A DNA stretch of 64,000 nucleotides from Jannaschia rubra (GCF_001403735.1 NZ_CXPG01000014.1:10001-74000), one strand, 5' to 3'; positions 1 through 11,062 are shown, counted from the first letter of the stretch. Program-made: numbers and translations. The notes: generated by a model from the sequence alone, not told the origin.

Positions 1-181
1 ACGCTTCCAGTAATGACCATATATATCAGCGTATTAGGTGAACATCTTTTTGTCGAACCGATCCAGGTTGCCTCGCCGGCCTTCCGCTGGGTGATGTCTT
101 CGTTTGCACGAAAGTTGCCCCATAAACCTTACTTCCGGATGTTAAGTTACGAAGCCGGCAAAATCGTCCGACTCGCCGACG
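1..181. other. non-coding left edge, lower GC
   Basis: No gene is supported here. The stretch is visibly more AT-rich than the rest of the window and lies downstream of the msrQ stop codon. The one open frame running through it (13-279, plus strand) has no family resemblance and overlaps msrQ antisense. It may hold the promoter of a gene to the left of the window, but nothing specific can be named. Confidence 0.4.
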
Positions 182-793
182 TTACCAGCGGCGAATCCAG
201 GCGAATCTTGCCCCGACGAGGAGAATCGCCGCGCCGAGGTAGGTCAGCGATTCCACCGTCCAGACCTTCTCCTGCATGACGAAGTGCACTCCCCCCAACA
301 AAACGGCGACATAGACGAGTCGATGCAGGCGCCCCCAGGCCTTGGCGCCCAGCCTTCGGATCGCCCCCTGCCAAGACGTCGCCGCCAGCGGGATCAGAAG
401 AACGAACGCCGCGAAGCCTACCGTCAGATACGGGCGCTTCGCGATCTCCGCGCCGATCATGGTCCATCGGAGCTGAAGGTCGAGCGTGAGCCAGACAAGG
501 AAATGCAGGGCGATGTAGCCGAAGGCCAGAAGGCCGAGCACCTTGCGGAACTTCAGAAGGTTGATCCGGAAAAACCGCAGCAACGGACTGATGGTCAGCG
601 AGGCCAGAAGGAACTGCAGCGACAGCAATCCCAGCTCAAGTTCGAGCGTTTTGACAGGATCGAAACCCAACTGCCCTGCAACTGCGCGATACAGAAGCCA
701 TGCGCCCGGCATCATGCCGATGAGGTAGACGGGCCAGGCCGGAACCTTCCGGGCAACGCCCGTCACCGCGGGCCCGAACGCAGCCACCGCCAT
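182..793 (-). CDS. msrQ: MsrQ, heme-binding membrane subunit of periplasmic methionine sulfoxide reductase
   Basis: MsrQ is the inner-membrane b-type cytochrome that passes electrons from the quinone pool or flavin reductases to MsrP, which repairs oxidised methionines in periplasmic proteins. The 203-residue protein has about six hydrophobic segments of the ferric-reductase-like type. Histidines at 97, 157 and 170 keep the 60 and 13 residue spacing of the heme ligands known from E. coli MsrQ (His91, 151, 164). The start codon overlaps the msrP stop by one base (TAATG), so the two genes form one coupled unit with msrP first. Identification is firm; the electron donor cannot be read from sequence. 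Confidence 0.93.
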   Translation of the reverse strand: MAVAAFGPAVTGVARKVPAWPVYLIGMMPGAWLLYRAVAGQLGFDPVKTLELELGLLSLQFLLASLTISPLLRFFRINLLKFRKVLGLLAFGYIALHFLVWLTLDLQLRWTMIGAEIAKRPYLTVGFAAFVLLIPLAATSWQGAIRRLGAKAWGRLHRLVYVAVLLGGVHFVMQEKVWTVESLTYLGAAILLVGARFAWIRRW

Positions 794-1686
794 TAGAAGT
801 TCGCTCGCAGGTCCATCCCGTCATAGAGCGACGCCACCTGGTCTGCGTATCCATTGAACGGCAAGGTCGGAATCCGGCCACCGAACAGCCCCGCGCCGAT
901 CACGCGCTCGGATGCCTGGCTCCAGCGTGGGTGGTCCACCTCGGGATTCACGTTGGCGTAGAAACCGTATTCGTCGGCATTGGTATCCTGCCAGGTCGCG
1001 AACGGCTGGTCCTCCACCAGAGAGATGCGGACGATCGACTTGATCGACTTGAAGCCGTATTTCCATGGCACGACCAGCCGCATCGGCGCGCCGTTCTGGT
1101 TGGGGATCGGGCGGCCGTAGATGCCCGTCGCCATCATGGTCAGCGGATGCATCGCCTCGTCGAGGCGCAGCCCCTCGCGGTACGGCCAGTCGAGGATGGG
1201 GCGCCGCACGCCGGGCATCACCTCGGGAAGGACCGCCGTCTCGAAAGCCACGAACTTCGCATCATCCTGCACGCCCACCTTTTCAAGCAGACGGCTCAGC
1301 GCGAACCCGTTCCACGGAATGACCATCGACCAGGCTTCGACACAGCGGAACCGATAGATGCGCTCCTCGGTCGGGATATCGCCGATCAGATCGTCCAGAA
1401 GATAGTCGCCCGGCCTGTCGACCAGCCCGTCCACCTTGACCGTCCAGGGGGAGGTCTCCATCGCGGGGGCGTTCTTCGACGGGTCCCCCTTGCCGGTGCC
1501 GAACTCGTAGAAGTTGTTGTAGCCGGTGATCTCGTCCCATTCGTTGGGCTCCAGATCCTCCGCACGGGCCCGTGCACCCAGACCAGCAGCCAGCGACCCG
1601 GCCCCCAGCCCCGCGATGAGCTGCCGGCGGTTGAGCCAGAAACGCTCCGGCGTGACATCGCTGCGGGTCAGATCGGGCTTGAACAT
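793..1686 (-). CDS. msrP: MsrP, molybdopterin catalytic subunit of periplasmic methionine sulfoxide reductase
   Basis: MsrP reduces methionine sulfoxide in periplasmic proteins using a molybdopterin cofactor and electrons from MsrQ. The 297-residue protein begins with a Tat-type signal containing NRRQLIAG at residues 19-26 followed by an Ala/Gly hydrophobic stretch, so it is exported folded. Cys115 in [10 protein letters not shown] is the expected molybdenum ligand. The sulfite-oxidase fold is supported by PWNGFALS and RLVVPWKYG. The reading frame is open to 1794, but the start at 1686 is preferred because AGGAG lies just upstream and the Tat signal begins there. It overlaps msrQ by one base. 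Confidence 0.94.
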   Translation of the reverse strand: MFKPDLTRSDVTPERFWLNRRQLIAGLGAGSLAAGLGARARAEDLEPNEWDEITGYNNFYEFGTGKGDPSKNAPAMETSPWTVKVDGLVDRPGDYLLDDLIGDIPTEERIYRFRCVEAWSMVIPWNGFALSRLLEKVGVQDDAKFVAFETAVLPEVMPGVRRPILDWPYREGLRLDEAMHPLTMMATGIYGRPIPNQNGAPMRLVVPWKYGFKSIKSIVRISLVEDQPFATWQDTNADEYGFYANVNPEVDHPRWSQASERVIGAGLFGGRIPTLPFNGYADQVASLYDGMDLRANF

Positions 1687-1812
1687 GGTCGCTCCTGCTT
1701 GCTGTCGGTCGAGGTTCACATCTAGGGCATCGGCCGCCTGCGTGAAACGAAAGCGGGCGACCCTCACGTGAATGTAACTCCTCATCGTCCACAAAGGATC
1801 GGTTCCTTCACG

Positions 1813-1840
1813 AAAAAGGCCCCGGAATCTCTCCGGGGCC
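1813..1840 (-). terminator. intrinsic terminator after the fasciclin gene
   Basis: A perfect 9-bp GC-rich stem (1818-1826 with 1832-1840) closes a 5-base loop. On the minus strand it is followed by five U residues (1817-1813). It lies 26 bases downstream of the fasciclin stop codon, in the correct orientation. Confidence 0.85.
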
Positions 1841-1865
1841 GTCTCATTTCAGGATGAAGTGCAGG

Positions 1866-2342
1866 TCACTCGGGCAGCATCACCGTGTCGATCACGTGGA
1901 TCACGCCGTTGGACGCCTCGACGTCTGCCTGCGTCACGGTCGCGTCGCCGAGCATGACGGCATCGCCGTCCATGGAGACGGTCAACGTCTGATCGCCCGC
2001 GGTGGTGGCTTCCATGCCGTCGGAAAGGTCGCCGGACATCACCTTGCCCGGAACGACGTGATACATCAGGATCGAGGTAAGCTGATCCTTGTTCTCCGGC
2101 ATCAGAAGCGTTTCGACGGTGCCATCGGGCAGGGCGGCGAAGGCTTCGTCGGTCGGCGCGAAGACCGTCAGCGGCCCCTCGCCTTTCAGCGTCTCGACCA
2201 ACCCGGCCGCTTCGGCGGCGGCCAGAAGGGTCGTGAAGTTGCCCTGGGCCGCTGCGGTGTCGACGATGTCCATGTCCTGCGCGAAGGCAGGTGTGGAAAG
2301 GGCGGTGACAGCGGTCAGTGCGATGAAGGTTCTGCGAAACAT
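1866..2342 (-). CDS. exported fasciclin (FAS1) domain protein
   Basis: This 158-residue protein has a cleavable signal peptide (about residues 1-21, ending in TPAFA before QD) followed by a single FAS1 domain. Recognisable FAS1 blocks are [21 protein letters not shown] and the C-terminal [14 protein letters not shown]1 proteins of this size are periplasmic or surface proteins implicated in adhesion; the bacterial ligand is generally unknown. GGGAG sits upstream of the start. The gene is monocistronic: it is followed by its own terminator and separated from clpB by about 225 bases. Confidence 0.9.
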   Translation of the reverse strand: MFRRTFIALTAVTALSTPAFAQDMDIVDTAAAQGNFTTLLAAAEAAGLVETLKGEGPLTVFAPTDEAFAALPDGTVETLLMPENKDQLTSILMYHVVPGKVMSGDLSDGMEATTAGDQTLTVSMDGDAVMLGDATVTQADVEASNGVIHVIDTVMLPE

Positions 2343-2519
2343 ATCGGTATTCTCCCATCAGGTGATGTGCGGGGCCTTCTGGCATCCACATGGAACACTA
2401 CGGCCCGTACCCCGTGGCGGTTTCCGCCGATCGCGGTATTTCCCTATCACATCTGCGATTGTGCCTGTTTACGCACCAGAACCGGCGGAAACTCGCCCGT
2501 TCCGTGTTCAGCCCTCACG

Positions 2520-2545
2520 AAAGGGGGCGGCCCGAAGACCGCCCC
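2520..2545 (-). terminator. probable intrinsic terminator after clpB
   Basis: On the minus strand a 9-bp stem including one G-U pair (2537-2545 with 2524-2532) closes a UUCG tetraloop (2533-2536), a very stable hairpin. Only about three U residues follow directly. It begins 24 bases after the clpB stop. The short U run makes this less certain than the other terminators in the window. Confidence 0.65.
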
Positions 2546-2568
2546 TCATCTAGGTTCCGCAGCTCAGA

Positions 2569-5184
<2,616 letters not shown>

Positions 5185-5263
5185 GGGATACTCCTTCGAA
5201 AAGCGTCCGCATTCCTGCGCCCGCCCCTGTCGGGCACGGCCGCGTCGCGGACCTCAATGAGCA

Positions 5264-5292
5264 AGATGGGGGCCGCCCCCGCGCCCCGCAAG
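5264..5292 (-). promoter_or_regulatory. sigma-32 (RpoH) type promoter of clpB
   Basis: Read on the minus strand, the -35 element CTTGCGG (5292-5286) is separated by 14 bases from CCCCATCT (5271-5264). The known sigma-32 consensus is CTTGAAA, 13-14 bases, CCCCATNT; the -10 match is complete. The predicted transcript would begin near 5257 and carry a leader of about 70 bases to the clpB start. Confidence 0.7.
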
Positions 5293-5362
5293 CCCTGTTC
5301 CCCGAACGCAAACTGGTGCCGGACCGGTCGGTGGACACCCGTGGAAACGCGGTGATCTCGTA

Positions 5363-5704
5363 TCAGCCGTAGACGCTTTCCTTGCCGAAGTGCTTGGTCA
5401 AAAGATAGTAGACGACGGCCCGATATTTGCTCCGCTCGGACCTGCCGTATTTGTCCATGACGGTATCGATCCCCTCGTCCAGCTTCGGGCCGTCGCTCAG
5501 GCCCAGCTTCTTGATGAGGAAATTGTTCTTCAACGTCTCCATCTCGCCGGGCTGGCTCGCCGCGACGGTCTCGCTGTCGGAATTGTAGATCGAGGGTCCG
5601 CAACCGATGGTCACCTTCCGTAGAAGGTCCATGTCCGGCTCCTCGCCGATCTTGCCGCGGATGGTACCCGCGTATTTTCCGATCAGTTCGTCGCGTTTGC
5701 TCAT
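5363..5704 (-). CDS. DUF2853 family protein
   Basis: This 113-residue acidic, cytoplasmic protein matches the small DUF2853 family found mainly in alphaproteobacteria and Bacteroidetes. The recognisable feature is the C-terminal half, with KKLGLSDGPKLDEGID and RSERSKYRAVVYYLLTKHFG; no catalytic motif is apparent and the family has no settled function. The frame stays open to 5920, but the start at 5704 (MSKRDELIGKY) is preceded by AAGGGA and gives the family's usual length. It stands alone between clpB and the PRC-barrel genes. Confidence 0.82.
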   Translation of the reverse strand: MSKRDELIGKYAGTIRGKIGEEPDMDLLRKVTIGCGPSIYNSDSETVAASQPGEMETLKNNFLIKKLGLSDGPKLDEGIDTVMDKYGRSERSKYRAVVYYLLTKHFGKESVYG

Positions 5705-5826
5705 CGTTCGGTCCCTTCTGTCATGATGCGGAGGCCGGGCCTCCGGGCGGCATGATCGCGCCCGCTTCTGCGAAAAGAAAGTGAAACCTCGGGTCCGTCC
5801 CGATGCCCGGATCGACGGCCCAATAG

Positions 5827-5849
5827 AAAAGGCCCCCGAAACGGGGGCC
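5827..5849 (-). terminator. intrinsic terminator after the repeat/PRC-barrel gene
   Basis: A perfect 8-bp stem (5831-5838 with 5842-5849) and a 3-base loop are followed on the minus strand by four U residues (5830-5827). It lies about 25 bases after the stop of the PRC-barrel gene. Confidence 0.85.
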
Positions 5850-5873
5850 CCTCCTGTCACGATGGCGGTCGGC

Positions 5874-6959
5874 TTACAGGTCGCCGACGAGCGTGTCTGT
5901 GGGGACAAGCTCACCCGCATTGCTGTCCCAGGCGGGCATGCCCTGCAGTTCGCTTTCGGTCATCGAATTCAGGACGACGACACCGTCGCGCACCTCGAGT
6001 TCGTCGAGCGGAATGGCGACGCTGTGCTTGCCGAGCCCGAGGAACCCGCCGACACCGACCACGGCCGCGACTTCGTCGCCCATCATGACGACCCCGTCGA
6101 TCTTGCCGAGGTTGTTGCCGGTCTCGCCCATGACGTCGACACCGTTCAGGTCACCAACGCGATATTCCGCGAACATGGCATAGCGGCTGTCCATGTCGGC
6201 ATCGACCGCGACGTTCGCATCGCCCGTCTCCTCGATCTGGACTTCGGCCTCGGCCTGTTCCACGGCCACGTCGGCACCTTCGGCTTCCTCGATGTTCACC
6301 ACCGGATCGGCCTCGGTCACGTTGACGTCGCCGCCACCTTCCTGTTCGATCTGGACGTCGGCATCGGCCTGCTCGACAGCCACTTCGGCGGCGTCGGCGC
6401 GGTTCACGCGGACTTCGGGCTCAGCCGAGGTCACGTTCACCTGCGGTTCGGCCTCCTCGATCGTGATGCGCGGCTCGGGGCGCACGAAACGAACGATCGG
6501 CTCGGGCTGATCGACGGAGATCTCGGGCTGGGAAGTCGACACGTTCACGTCGGGCTCAGGCATCCGTACGGTGACGACCGGCTCGGGGATGGTCACCAGG
6601 ACCTCGGGCTGCGCCTGCTCGATCGTGATGATCGGAGCCTGCTGCTCGACCGTCACGGTCGGTTCGGCCACGGTCACGGTGATCTCGGGCTCGGCCTGTT
6701 CGACCAGAACCTCCGGACGCGCCTGATCGACGGTCACGGTGGGGTCGGCGACGGTGACGTCGACGTCCGCGTCGGGCTGTTCGACGACGATCTGGCCGCC
6801 CATCGCACCCGTGGTCGCATCGGCGTCGATCGGATTGCCGTCCGCGTCCAGAACGATCTGGGCGTCATCGGTTGGGGTCGTGGCGTCCTGGGCGAACGCG
6901 CCAGTGGCGAGCAGTGCAGCGGTGGCGACACTGCCGAGAAGCAGCTTGTGCGTGGTCAT
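5874..6959 (-). CDS. exported PRC-barrel protein with a long nonapeptide repeat
   Basis: The 361-residue protein has a signal peptide (residues 1-24, ending ATGAFAQ), a low-complexity linker, a repeat region at about residues 62-252, and a C-terminal PRC-barrel (about 267-345) with VVGVGGFLGLGKHSVAIP. The repeat unit is nine residues of the type PEVTVEQAE; prolines at 73, 82, 91 and so on to 181 fall exactly nine apart, after which proline is replaced by Ala or Gly but the alternating valines and acids continue. Alternating small hydrophobic and charged residues suggest stacked beta strands, an inference. PRC-barrels are small protein-interaction domains. A tandem paralogue lies upstream. The start at 6959 has GGGAG and an EcfG-like promoter 37 bases upstream. 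Function unknown. Confidence 0.85.
   Translation of the reverse strand: MTTHKLLLGSVATAALLATGAFAQDATTPTDDAQIVLDADGNPIDADATTGAMGGQIVVEQPDADVDVTVADPTVTVDQARPEVLVEQAEPEITVTVAEPTVTVEQQAPIITIEQAQPEVLVTIPEPVVTVRMPEPDVNVSTSQPEISVDQPEPIVRFVRPEPRITIEEAEPQVNVTSAEPEVRVNRADAAEVAVEQADADVQIEQEGGGDVNVTEADPVVNIEEAEGADVAVEQAEAEVQIEETGDANVAVDADMDSRYAMFAEYRVGDLNGVDVMGETGNNLGKIDGVVMMGDEVAAVVGVGGFLGLGKHSVAIPLDELEVRDGVVVLNSMTESELQGMPAWDSNAGELVPTDTLVGDL
6204..6776 (-). repeat. coding nonapeptide repeat array
   Basis: About 20 copies of a degenerate 27-base unit encode nine-residue repeats within the PRC-barrel protein. Thirteen prolines (residues 73 to 181) are spaced by exactly nine residues. The DNA copies have diverged, so the periodicity is held at protein level rather than by recent duplication. 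Confidence 0.85.
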
Positions 6960-6995
6960 CGGAATCTCCCGGTTTTCTGTTTGCAGTGCCATCTC

Positions 6996-7020
6996 AACAA
7001 GTGACTCTGCGACAGGTTCC
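6996..7020 (-). promoter_or_regulatory. EcfG-like general stress promoter of the repeat/PRC-barrel gene
   Basis: On the minus strand GGAAC (7020-7016) is followed after 16 bases by TGTT (6999-6996). The alphaproteobacterial EcfG consensus is GGAAC, 16-17 bases, CGTT, so one -10 base differs. It sits 37 bases before the chosen start codon. Confidence 0.5.
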
Positions 7021-7091
7021 TTACGTTCCGCGATCGGCATGATCCGGCCGGTGGCCGAACGGGCGGGCCGGGTCGCCCCGGCCCGTCGCGC

Positions 7092-7631
7092 TCACTCCGT
7101 GGGCGCGGTGGCCGGGTCGGCCGCGGGGTCGGCGGGAACGGCCTCAGGGACAGGCTCCCCCGAGACGGTGACATCCATGGGAAGCTCCTCGCCCATGCCA
7201 TCGTACTCCGGCATCGCCTCCAGCGCCTCCCGGTCGAGGGCCTGCAGCAGCAGCATCCCCTCCGCCGGGGCCAGTTCGGTCAGCGGCACGGCGACCTTGT
7301 GCTCGCCCAGTCCCAGGAACCCGCCGACACCCAGGACCGCCATGATCGTACCGCCCGCGGACACGAGGCTTTCCACCTCGCCCACCGAATCCCCGGCATT
7401 CGTGGTGACGTTCTGGCCGATAACATCGGCGACCGGCATGTCGGCGAAGGCGCCCGGCGCGTCCGTAGCGGCGGGGTCGGCGGGGGCGACCTCGGGCGCC
7501 GCGGTTGCGGCTTCGGGCGCGGCCGCTTCCGGCGCGGCGGGGTCCGTTGTCGTGGCGTCCTGTGCAAAGGCCGGCGCCAGGGAACTCGCCAGCAACAGGG
7601 CGCTGGCGCTCAGGGAAACGCGTAGGGACAT
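7092..7631 (-). CDS. exported PRC-barrel domain protein
   Basis: A 179-residue protein with a signal peptide (about residues 1-23, ending APAFAQ), an Ala/Pro-rich linker (to about residue 60), a PRC-barrel domain with VLGVGGFLGLGEHKVAVP, and an acidic Ala/Pro-rich tail. The PRC core is nearly identical in its central motif to that of the neighbouring repeat protein, so the two are tandem paralogues; this copy lacks the nonapeptide array. It is probably periplasmic. The start at 7631 gives the signal peptide directly, although the frame is open further upstream. No enzymatic motif is visible and the role is unknown. Confidence 0.85.
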   Translation of the reverse strand: MSLRVSLSASALLLASSLAPAFAQDATTTDPAAPEAAAPEAATAAPEVAPADPAATDAPGAFADMPVADVIGQNVTTNAGDSVGEVESLVSAGGTIMAVLGVGGFLGLGEHKVAVPLTELAPAEGMLLLQALDREALEAMPEYDGMGEELPMDVTVSGEPVPEAVPADPAADPATAPTE

Positions 7632-7831
7632 CGCAGGGCTCCTCAGAATGATCTGCACCGGCAGGATGGGCCGGCCGGGAAAGCCTAGGCCTCCCCCGCG
7701 CCCTTTCGCGCCCGCCATCCGTGCGGCATCCGCAAGCCGCTGCTTTCCGCTCAAACCGGCCCATGGCGCAGGCACGAAAACGCCGCGCCCCGGATCTCTG
7801 CGGAACGCGGCCGGAAATCGCCGACGACGCC

Positions 7832-9220
7832 TCAGTAGCGGTAGTGTTCCGGCTTGAAGGGCCCCGCCACGGTCACGCCGATATAATCGGCCTGCTCCTT
7901 GCGAAGTTCGGTCAGCTTCACGCCGATCCGCGCGAGATGCAGCCGCGCCACCTTCTCGTCGAGATGCTTGGGCAGGATGTAGACGCCGGGCTTGTAATCG
8001 TCGCCCTTCGTCCAAAGCTCGATCTGCGCCAGCACCTGGTTGGTGAAGGACGCGGACATGACGAACGAGGGATGTCCCGTCGCGTTGCCCAGGTTCAGAA
8101 GACGCCCCTGCGACAGCAGGATGATCCGGTTGCCGGACGGCATCTCGATCATGTCCACCTGATCCTTGACGTTGGTCCACTTGTGGTTGCGCAGCGACGC
8201 GACCTGGATCTCGTTGTCGAAGTGGCCGATGTTGCCGACGATGGCCATGTCCTTCATCTCGCGCATGTGCTCGATCCGGATGACGTCGCGGTTGCCGGTG
8301 GTGGTGATGAAGATGTCCGCCGTCTCGACGGCATCCTCCAATGTCACCACCTCATAGCCATCCATCGCCGCCTGCAGCGCGCAGATCGGATCGACCTCCG
8401 TCACCTTCACCCGCGCGCCCGCGCCCGACAGCGAGGCCGCCGACCCCTTGCCCACGTCGCCATAGCCGCAGACGACGGCGACCTTGCCGGCCATCATCGT
8501 GTCCGTGGCCCGCCGGATGCCGTCCACCAGCGATTCCTTGCAGCCGTACTTGTTGTCGAACTTCGATTTGGTGACGGAGTCGTTCACGTTGATCGCCGGG
8601 AACGGCAGCAGGCCCTTGCGGTGCAGGTCATACAGGCGGTGCACGCCGGTCGTCGTCTCCTCCGACACGCCGCGGATCGCGTCGCGGGTGCGGGTGAACC
8701 AGCCCGGGCTCTCCTCCATGCGCTGCCGGATCTGCGCGAAGATAGCCTCCTCCTCCTCCGAGGTGGGCACGTCGAGCAATTCGGTTTCGCCCCCCTCGAC
8801 CCGCGCTCCGAGCAGGATATAGAGCGTCGCGTCCCCGCCATCGTCCAGGATCATGTTCGCACCGTCGGCGAACTGGAACGAGCGATCGAGATAGTCCCAA
8901 TGCTCCACGAGCGACTGCCCCTTGACCGCGAAGACCGGCGTCCCGCCTGCCGCGATGGCCGCCGCGGCATGGTCCTGCGTCGAGAAGATGTTGCACGAGG
9001 CCCAGCGGACATCGGCGCCCAGGGCCACCAGCGTCTCGATCAGGACGGCGGTCTGGATCGTCATGTGCAGGCTTCCGACGATCCGCGCGCCGGCCAGCGG
9101 CTTCGCCTCGCCGAACTCCTCGCGCAGCGCCATCAGGCCGGGCATCTCGGTCTCGGCGATGTCCATCTCGCGGCGGCCGTATGCGGCCAGGTCGACGTCC
9201 TTGACGACGTAATCGCTCAT
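7832..9220 (-). CDS. ahcY: AhcY, S-adenosylhomocysteine hydrolase
   Basis: AhcY splits S-adenosylhomocysteine into adenosine and homocysteine, removing the product inhibitor of methyltransferases in the activated methyl cycle. The 462-residue cytoplasmic protein has the family's full length, with substrate motifs near the N-terminus ([20 protein letters not shown]), the NAD-binding [13 protein letters not shown] near residue 250, and the conserved C-terminal KPEHYRY. AGGAG lies upstream of the start at 9220; the extra upstream residues of the open frame are not family-like. No SAH riboswitch was recognised upstream. In Rhodobacter ahcY lies near the reg genes, and regA is 2.6 kb away here. 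Confidence 0.98.
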   Translation of the reverse strand: MSDYVVKDVDLAAYGRREMDIAETEMPGLMALREEFGEAKPLAGARIVGSLHMTIQTAVLIETLVALGADVRWASCNIFSTQDHAAAAIAAGGTPVFAVKGQSLVEHWDYLDRSFQFADGANMILDDGGDATLYILLGARVEGGETELLDVPTSEEEEAIFAQIRQRMEESPGWFTRTRDAIRGVSEETTTGVHRLYDLHRKGLLPFPAINVNDSVTKSKFDNKYGCKESLVDGIRRATDTMMAGKVAVVCGYGDVGKGSAASLSGAGARVKVTEVDPICALQAAMDGYEVVTLEDAVETADIFITTTGNRDVIRIEHMREMKDMAIVGNIGHFDNEIQVASLRNHKWTNVKDQVDMIEMPSGNRIILLSQGRLLNLGNATGHPSFVMSASFTNQVLAQIELWTKGDDYKPGVYILPKHLDEKVARLHLARIGVKLTELRKEQADYIGVTVAGPFKPEHYRY

Positions 9221-9352
9221 CACTCGCTCTCCTGCGGAAATCCGTTGCGGCGGGCCTAGCAGGCGCAGGATCACGGCACAACGCGGCCGGTGGCCTCACG
9301 CGGGGCGCGCTGCTAGCCTCCGCCCGTTGCACCCCCGACACGGACCCCGATC

Positions 9353-9922
9353 ATGCGCCTTCCCTTCGCCGTCCTCCTCGCGCTGTTTCCCCTGCCCGTC
9401 GCCGCCGACTGGACCCTGTCCGGCGACGCCTCGACGCTGGCCTTCGTGAGCATCAAGAACGGCAGGACCGCCGAGACCCACGGCTTCACCGACCTGACCG
9501 GCACCGTCTCCGATGCGGGCGAGGTCGAGATCTCGATCCCCCTCGCCTCGGTCGAGACGTCGAGCCGCGTCTACGGCGAGCGGATGAAGGCCTTCCTGTT
9601 CCGCGTCGCCCATTTTCCCGAAGCCACCGTCACCGCGACCGTCGACATGGACGCCTTGGCCCTCATGGCCGATGGCACGCGCCGCACGGCCCTCATCGAC
9701 CTGACCCTTACCGCGAACGGACGAACCGCCGAATACCCGGCGGAGGTCTCCGTCACCCGGATCGGCGAAGACGCCGTGACCGTCGGCACGACGCGCCCCG
9801 TGATCGTCGACGCACGCGACCTCGGCTATGAAGACGGCATCGAAAAACTGCGCGCGCTCGCCAATCTCGACGCCATCGCCTCCGCCGTGCCAGTCACCTT
9901 CGACCTGATGTTCAAGCGGTGA
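9353..9922 (+). CDS. YceI family periplasmic protein
   Basis: The 189-residue protein begins with a signal peptide (about residues 1-18, ending LPVAA) and continues as a YceI-like lipocalin-type beta barrel: WTLSGDASTLAFVSIKNG opens the domain, followed by SIPLASVETSSRVYGERMK and the closing VPVTFDLMFKR. Family members bind isoprenoid or fatty amphiphiles in the periplasm; the ligand cannot be predicted from sequence. It lies divergent from ahcY with about 130 bases between them and is followed after about 50 bases by the HD hydrolase gene. Confidence 0.88.
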   Translation: MRLPFAVLLALFPLPVAADWTLSGDASTLAFVSIKNGRTAETHGFTDLTGTVSDAGEVEISIPLASVETSSRVYGERMKAFLFRVAHFPEATVTATVDMDALALMADGTRRTALIDLTLTANGRTAEYPAEVSVTRIGEDAVTVGTTRPVIVDARDLGYEDGIEKLRALANLDAIASAVPVTFDLMFKR

Positions 9923-9974
9923 CGTGGCGCCCCGACGCGCTTGCATCGCCGGCCGTCGCCGCTACGACAGGGGC

Positions 9975-10586
9975 ATGACACGCAACGCCCCTCCCGCACG
10001 CGCCTGGCAGCGGATGCTGTCGGGCCGCCGTCTCGACCTGCTCGACCCGACGCCCATGGACATCGAGGTCGAGGACATCGCCCACGGCCTGGCCTTCGTC
10101 GCGCGCTGGAACGGCCAGACCCGCGGCGACTGGCCCTATTCGGTGGCCGAACACTCGCTGCTGGTGGTCGACATCCTCGGGCGCATCGACCCCGATGCAG
10201 GGCCCCGCGACCTGCTGACGGCCTTGCTCCACGACGCGCCGGAATACGTCATCGGCGACATGATCTCGCCCGTGAAGGCCGCCGTGGGGCCGGGCTACGG
10301 CGCGCTCGACGACAGGCTCCAGGCGGCGATCAATCTGCGCTTCGGACTGCCCGCCGCGACACCGCCGCGCCTCAAGGCGCGCATCAAGAAGGCCGACCGC
10401 CTCTCCGCCTGGCTGGAGGCGGTGCAGATCGCGGGTTTCGCGCAGCCCGAAGCCGACCGCTTCTTCGGTCGCCCGCCGCCTGACCTGCTCGCGGACCTGC
10501 ATATCACGCTCCGCCCCCCGGCCGAAGCGCGCGCCGCCTATCTGGCGCGACACGCGGCCCTGCTCGCCGACTGCGACGGCCGATGA
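9975..10586 (+). CDS. HD-domain phosphohydrolase (YfbR-like)
   Basis: The 203-residue protein has the metal-binding HD signature: His in YSVAEHSLLVVD, the HD pair in ALLHDAPEYVIGD, and a later Asp in KKADRLSAW. YfbR-type HD proteins are cytoplasmic 5'-deoxynucleotidases or related nucleotide phosphohydrolases; the substrate here is an inference. The start at 9975 (MTRNAPPARAW) was chosen because residues before it are not family-like. The stop overlaps the start of the next gene (ATGA), so it is translationally coupled to a GNAT acetyltransferase. Confidence 0.85.
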   Translation: MTRNAPPARAWQRMLSGRRLDLLDPTPMDIEVEDIAHGLAFVARWNGQTRGDWPYSVAEHSLLVVDILGRIDPDAGPRDLLTALLHDAPEYVIGDMISPVKAAVGPGYGALDDRLQAAINLRFGLPAATPPRLKARIKKADRLSAWLEAVQIAGFAQPEADRFFGRPPPDLLADLHITLRPPAEARAAYLARHAALLADCDGR

Positions 10587-11062
10587 CGCGCATCCACGTC
10601 CGCCCCGGCCGGCCCTTCGACGCGGGCGCCATGGCCGCCCTGCTCAACGCGATCATCGCGCGGGGCGGCTCCACCGCCTTCACCACGCCGGTCACGGGGG
10701 ACGTCCTGCGCGACTGGATGGCGGCAGGCGATGCCTGGCACGTGGCGGAGCAGGACGGCGACGTGATCGGCTTCCAATGGGTCGGCCCCCACGCCGACCT
10801 GCCCGCCGACACTTGCGACATCGCCACCTTCGTGGCGCTCGACCGTCACGGTCTGGGCGTGGGCTCGGCCCTGTTCGATGCCTCCCGCCGCGCCGCGCGC
10901 GACCGCGGTTACCGCTTCATCGTGGCCGTCATCCGCGCGGACAACGCGGGCGGCCTCGCCTACTACGGCTCCCGCGGGTTCGAGATCACGCGCCACCTGC
11001 CTTCGCAGCGCCTCGACGACGGCACGACCGTCGACAAAGTCTTAACCTCCTATCGCCTATGA
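10583..11062 (+). CDS. GNAT family N-acetyltransferase
   Basis: A 159-residue single-domain acetyltransferase of the phosphinothricin acetyltransferase-like branch. The acetyl-CoA binding motif A appears as LDRHGLGVGSALFDASRRAA and motif B as NAGGLAYYGSRGFE. It opens with TRIHVRPGRPFDAGAMAALL, the usual first strand and helix. The acceptor could be an amino acid or small amine; nothing in the sequence decides this. It overlaps the HD hydrolase by four bases and precedes the DUF2177 gene by about 30 bases. Confidence 0.88.
   Translation: MTRIHVRPGRPFDAGAMAALLNAIIARGGSTAFTTPVTGDVLRDWMAAGDAWHVAEQDGDVIGFQWVGPHADLPADTCDIATFVALDRHGLGVGSALFDASRRAARDRGYRFIVAVIRADNAGGLAYYGSRGFEITRHLPSQRLDDGTTVDKVLTSYRL

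Noticed and set aside
13-279. Open frame of 88 codons at the left edge, plus strand
   Set aside because: No family resemblance, no ribosome-binding site, and its second half is antisense to the well-supported msrQ gene.
1759-1804. RpoE (singlet-oxygen) type promoter before msrP: CGATCC-N18-TTACA on the minus strand
   Set aside because: The -35 part is close to the Rhodobacter TGATCC, but the -10 part matches only three of five consensus positions; too weak to annotate.
9221-9352. Possible SAH riboswitch upstream of ahcY
   Set aside because: The conserved GAGGAGCGCTGC-type core of SAH riboswitches was not found in the 130 bases before the start.
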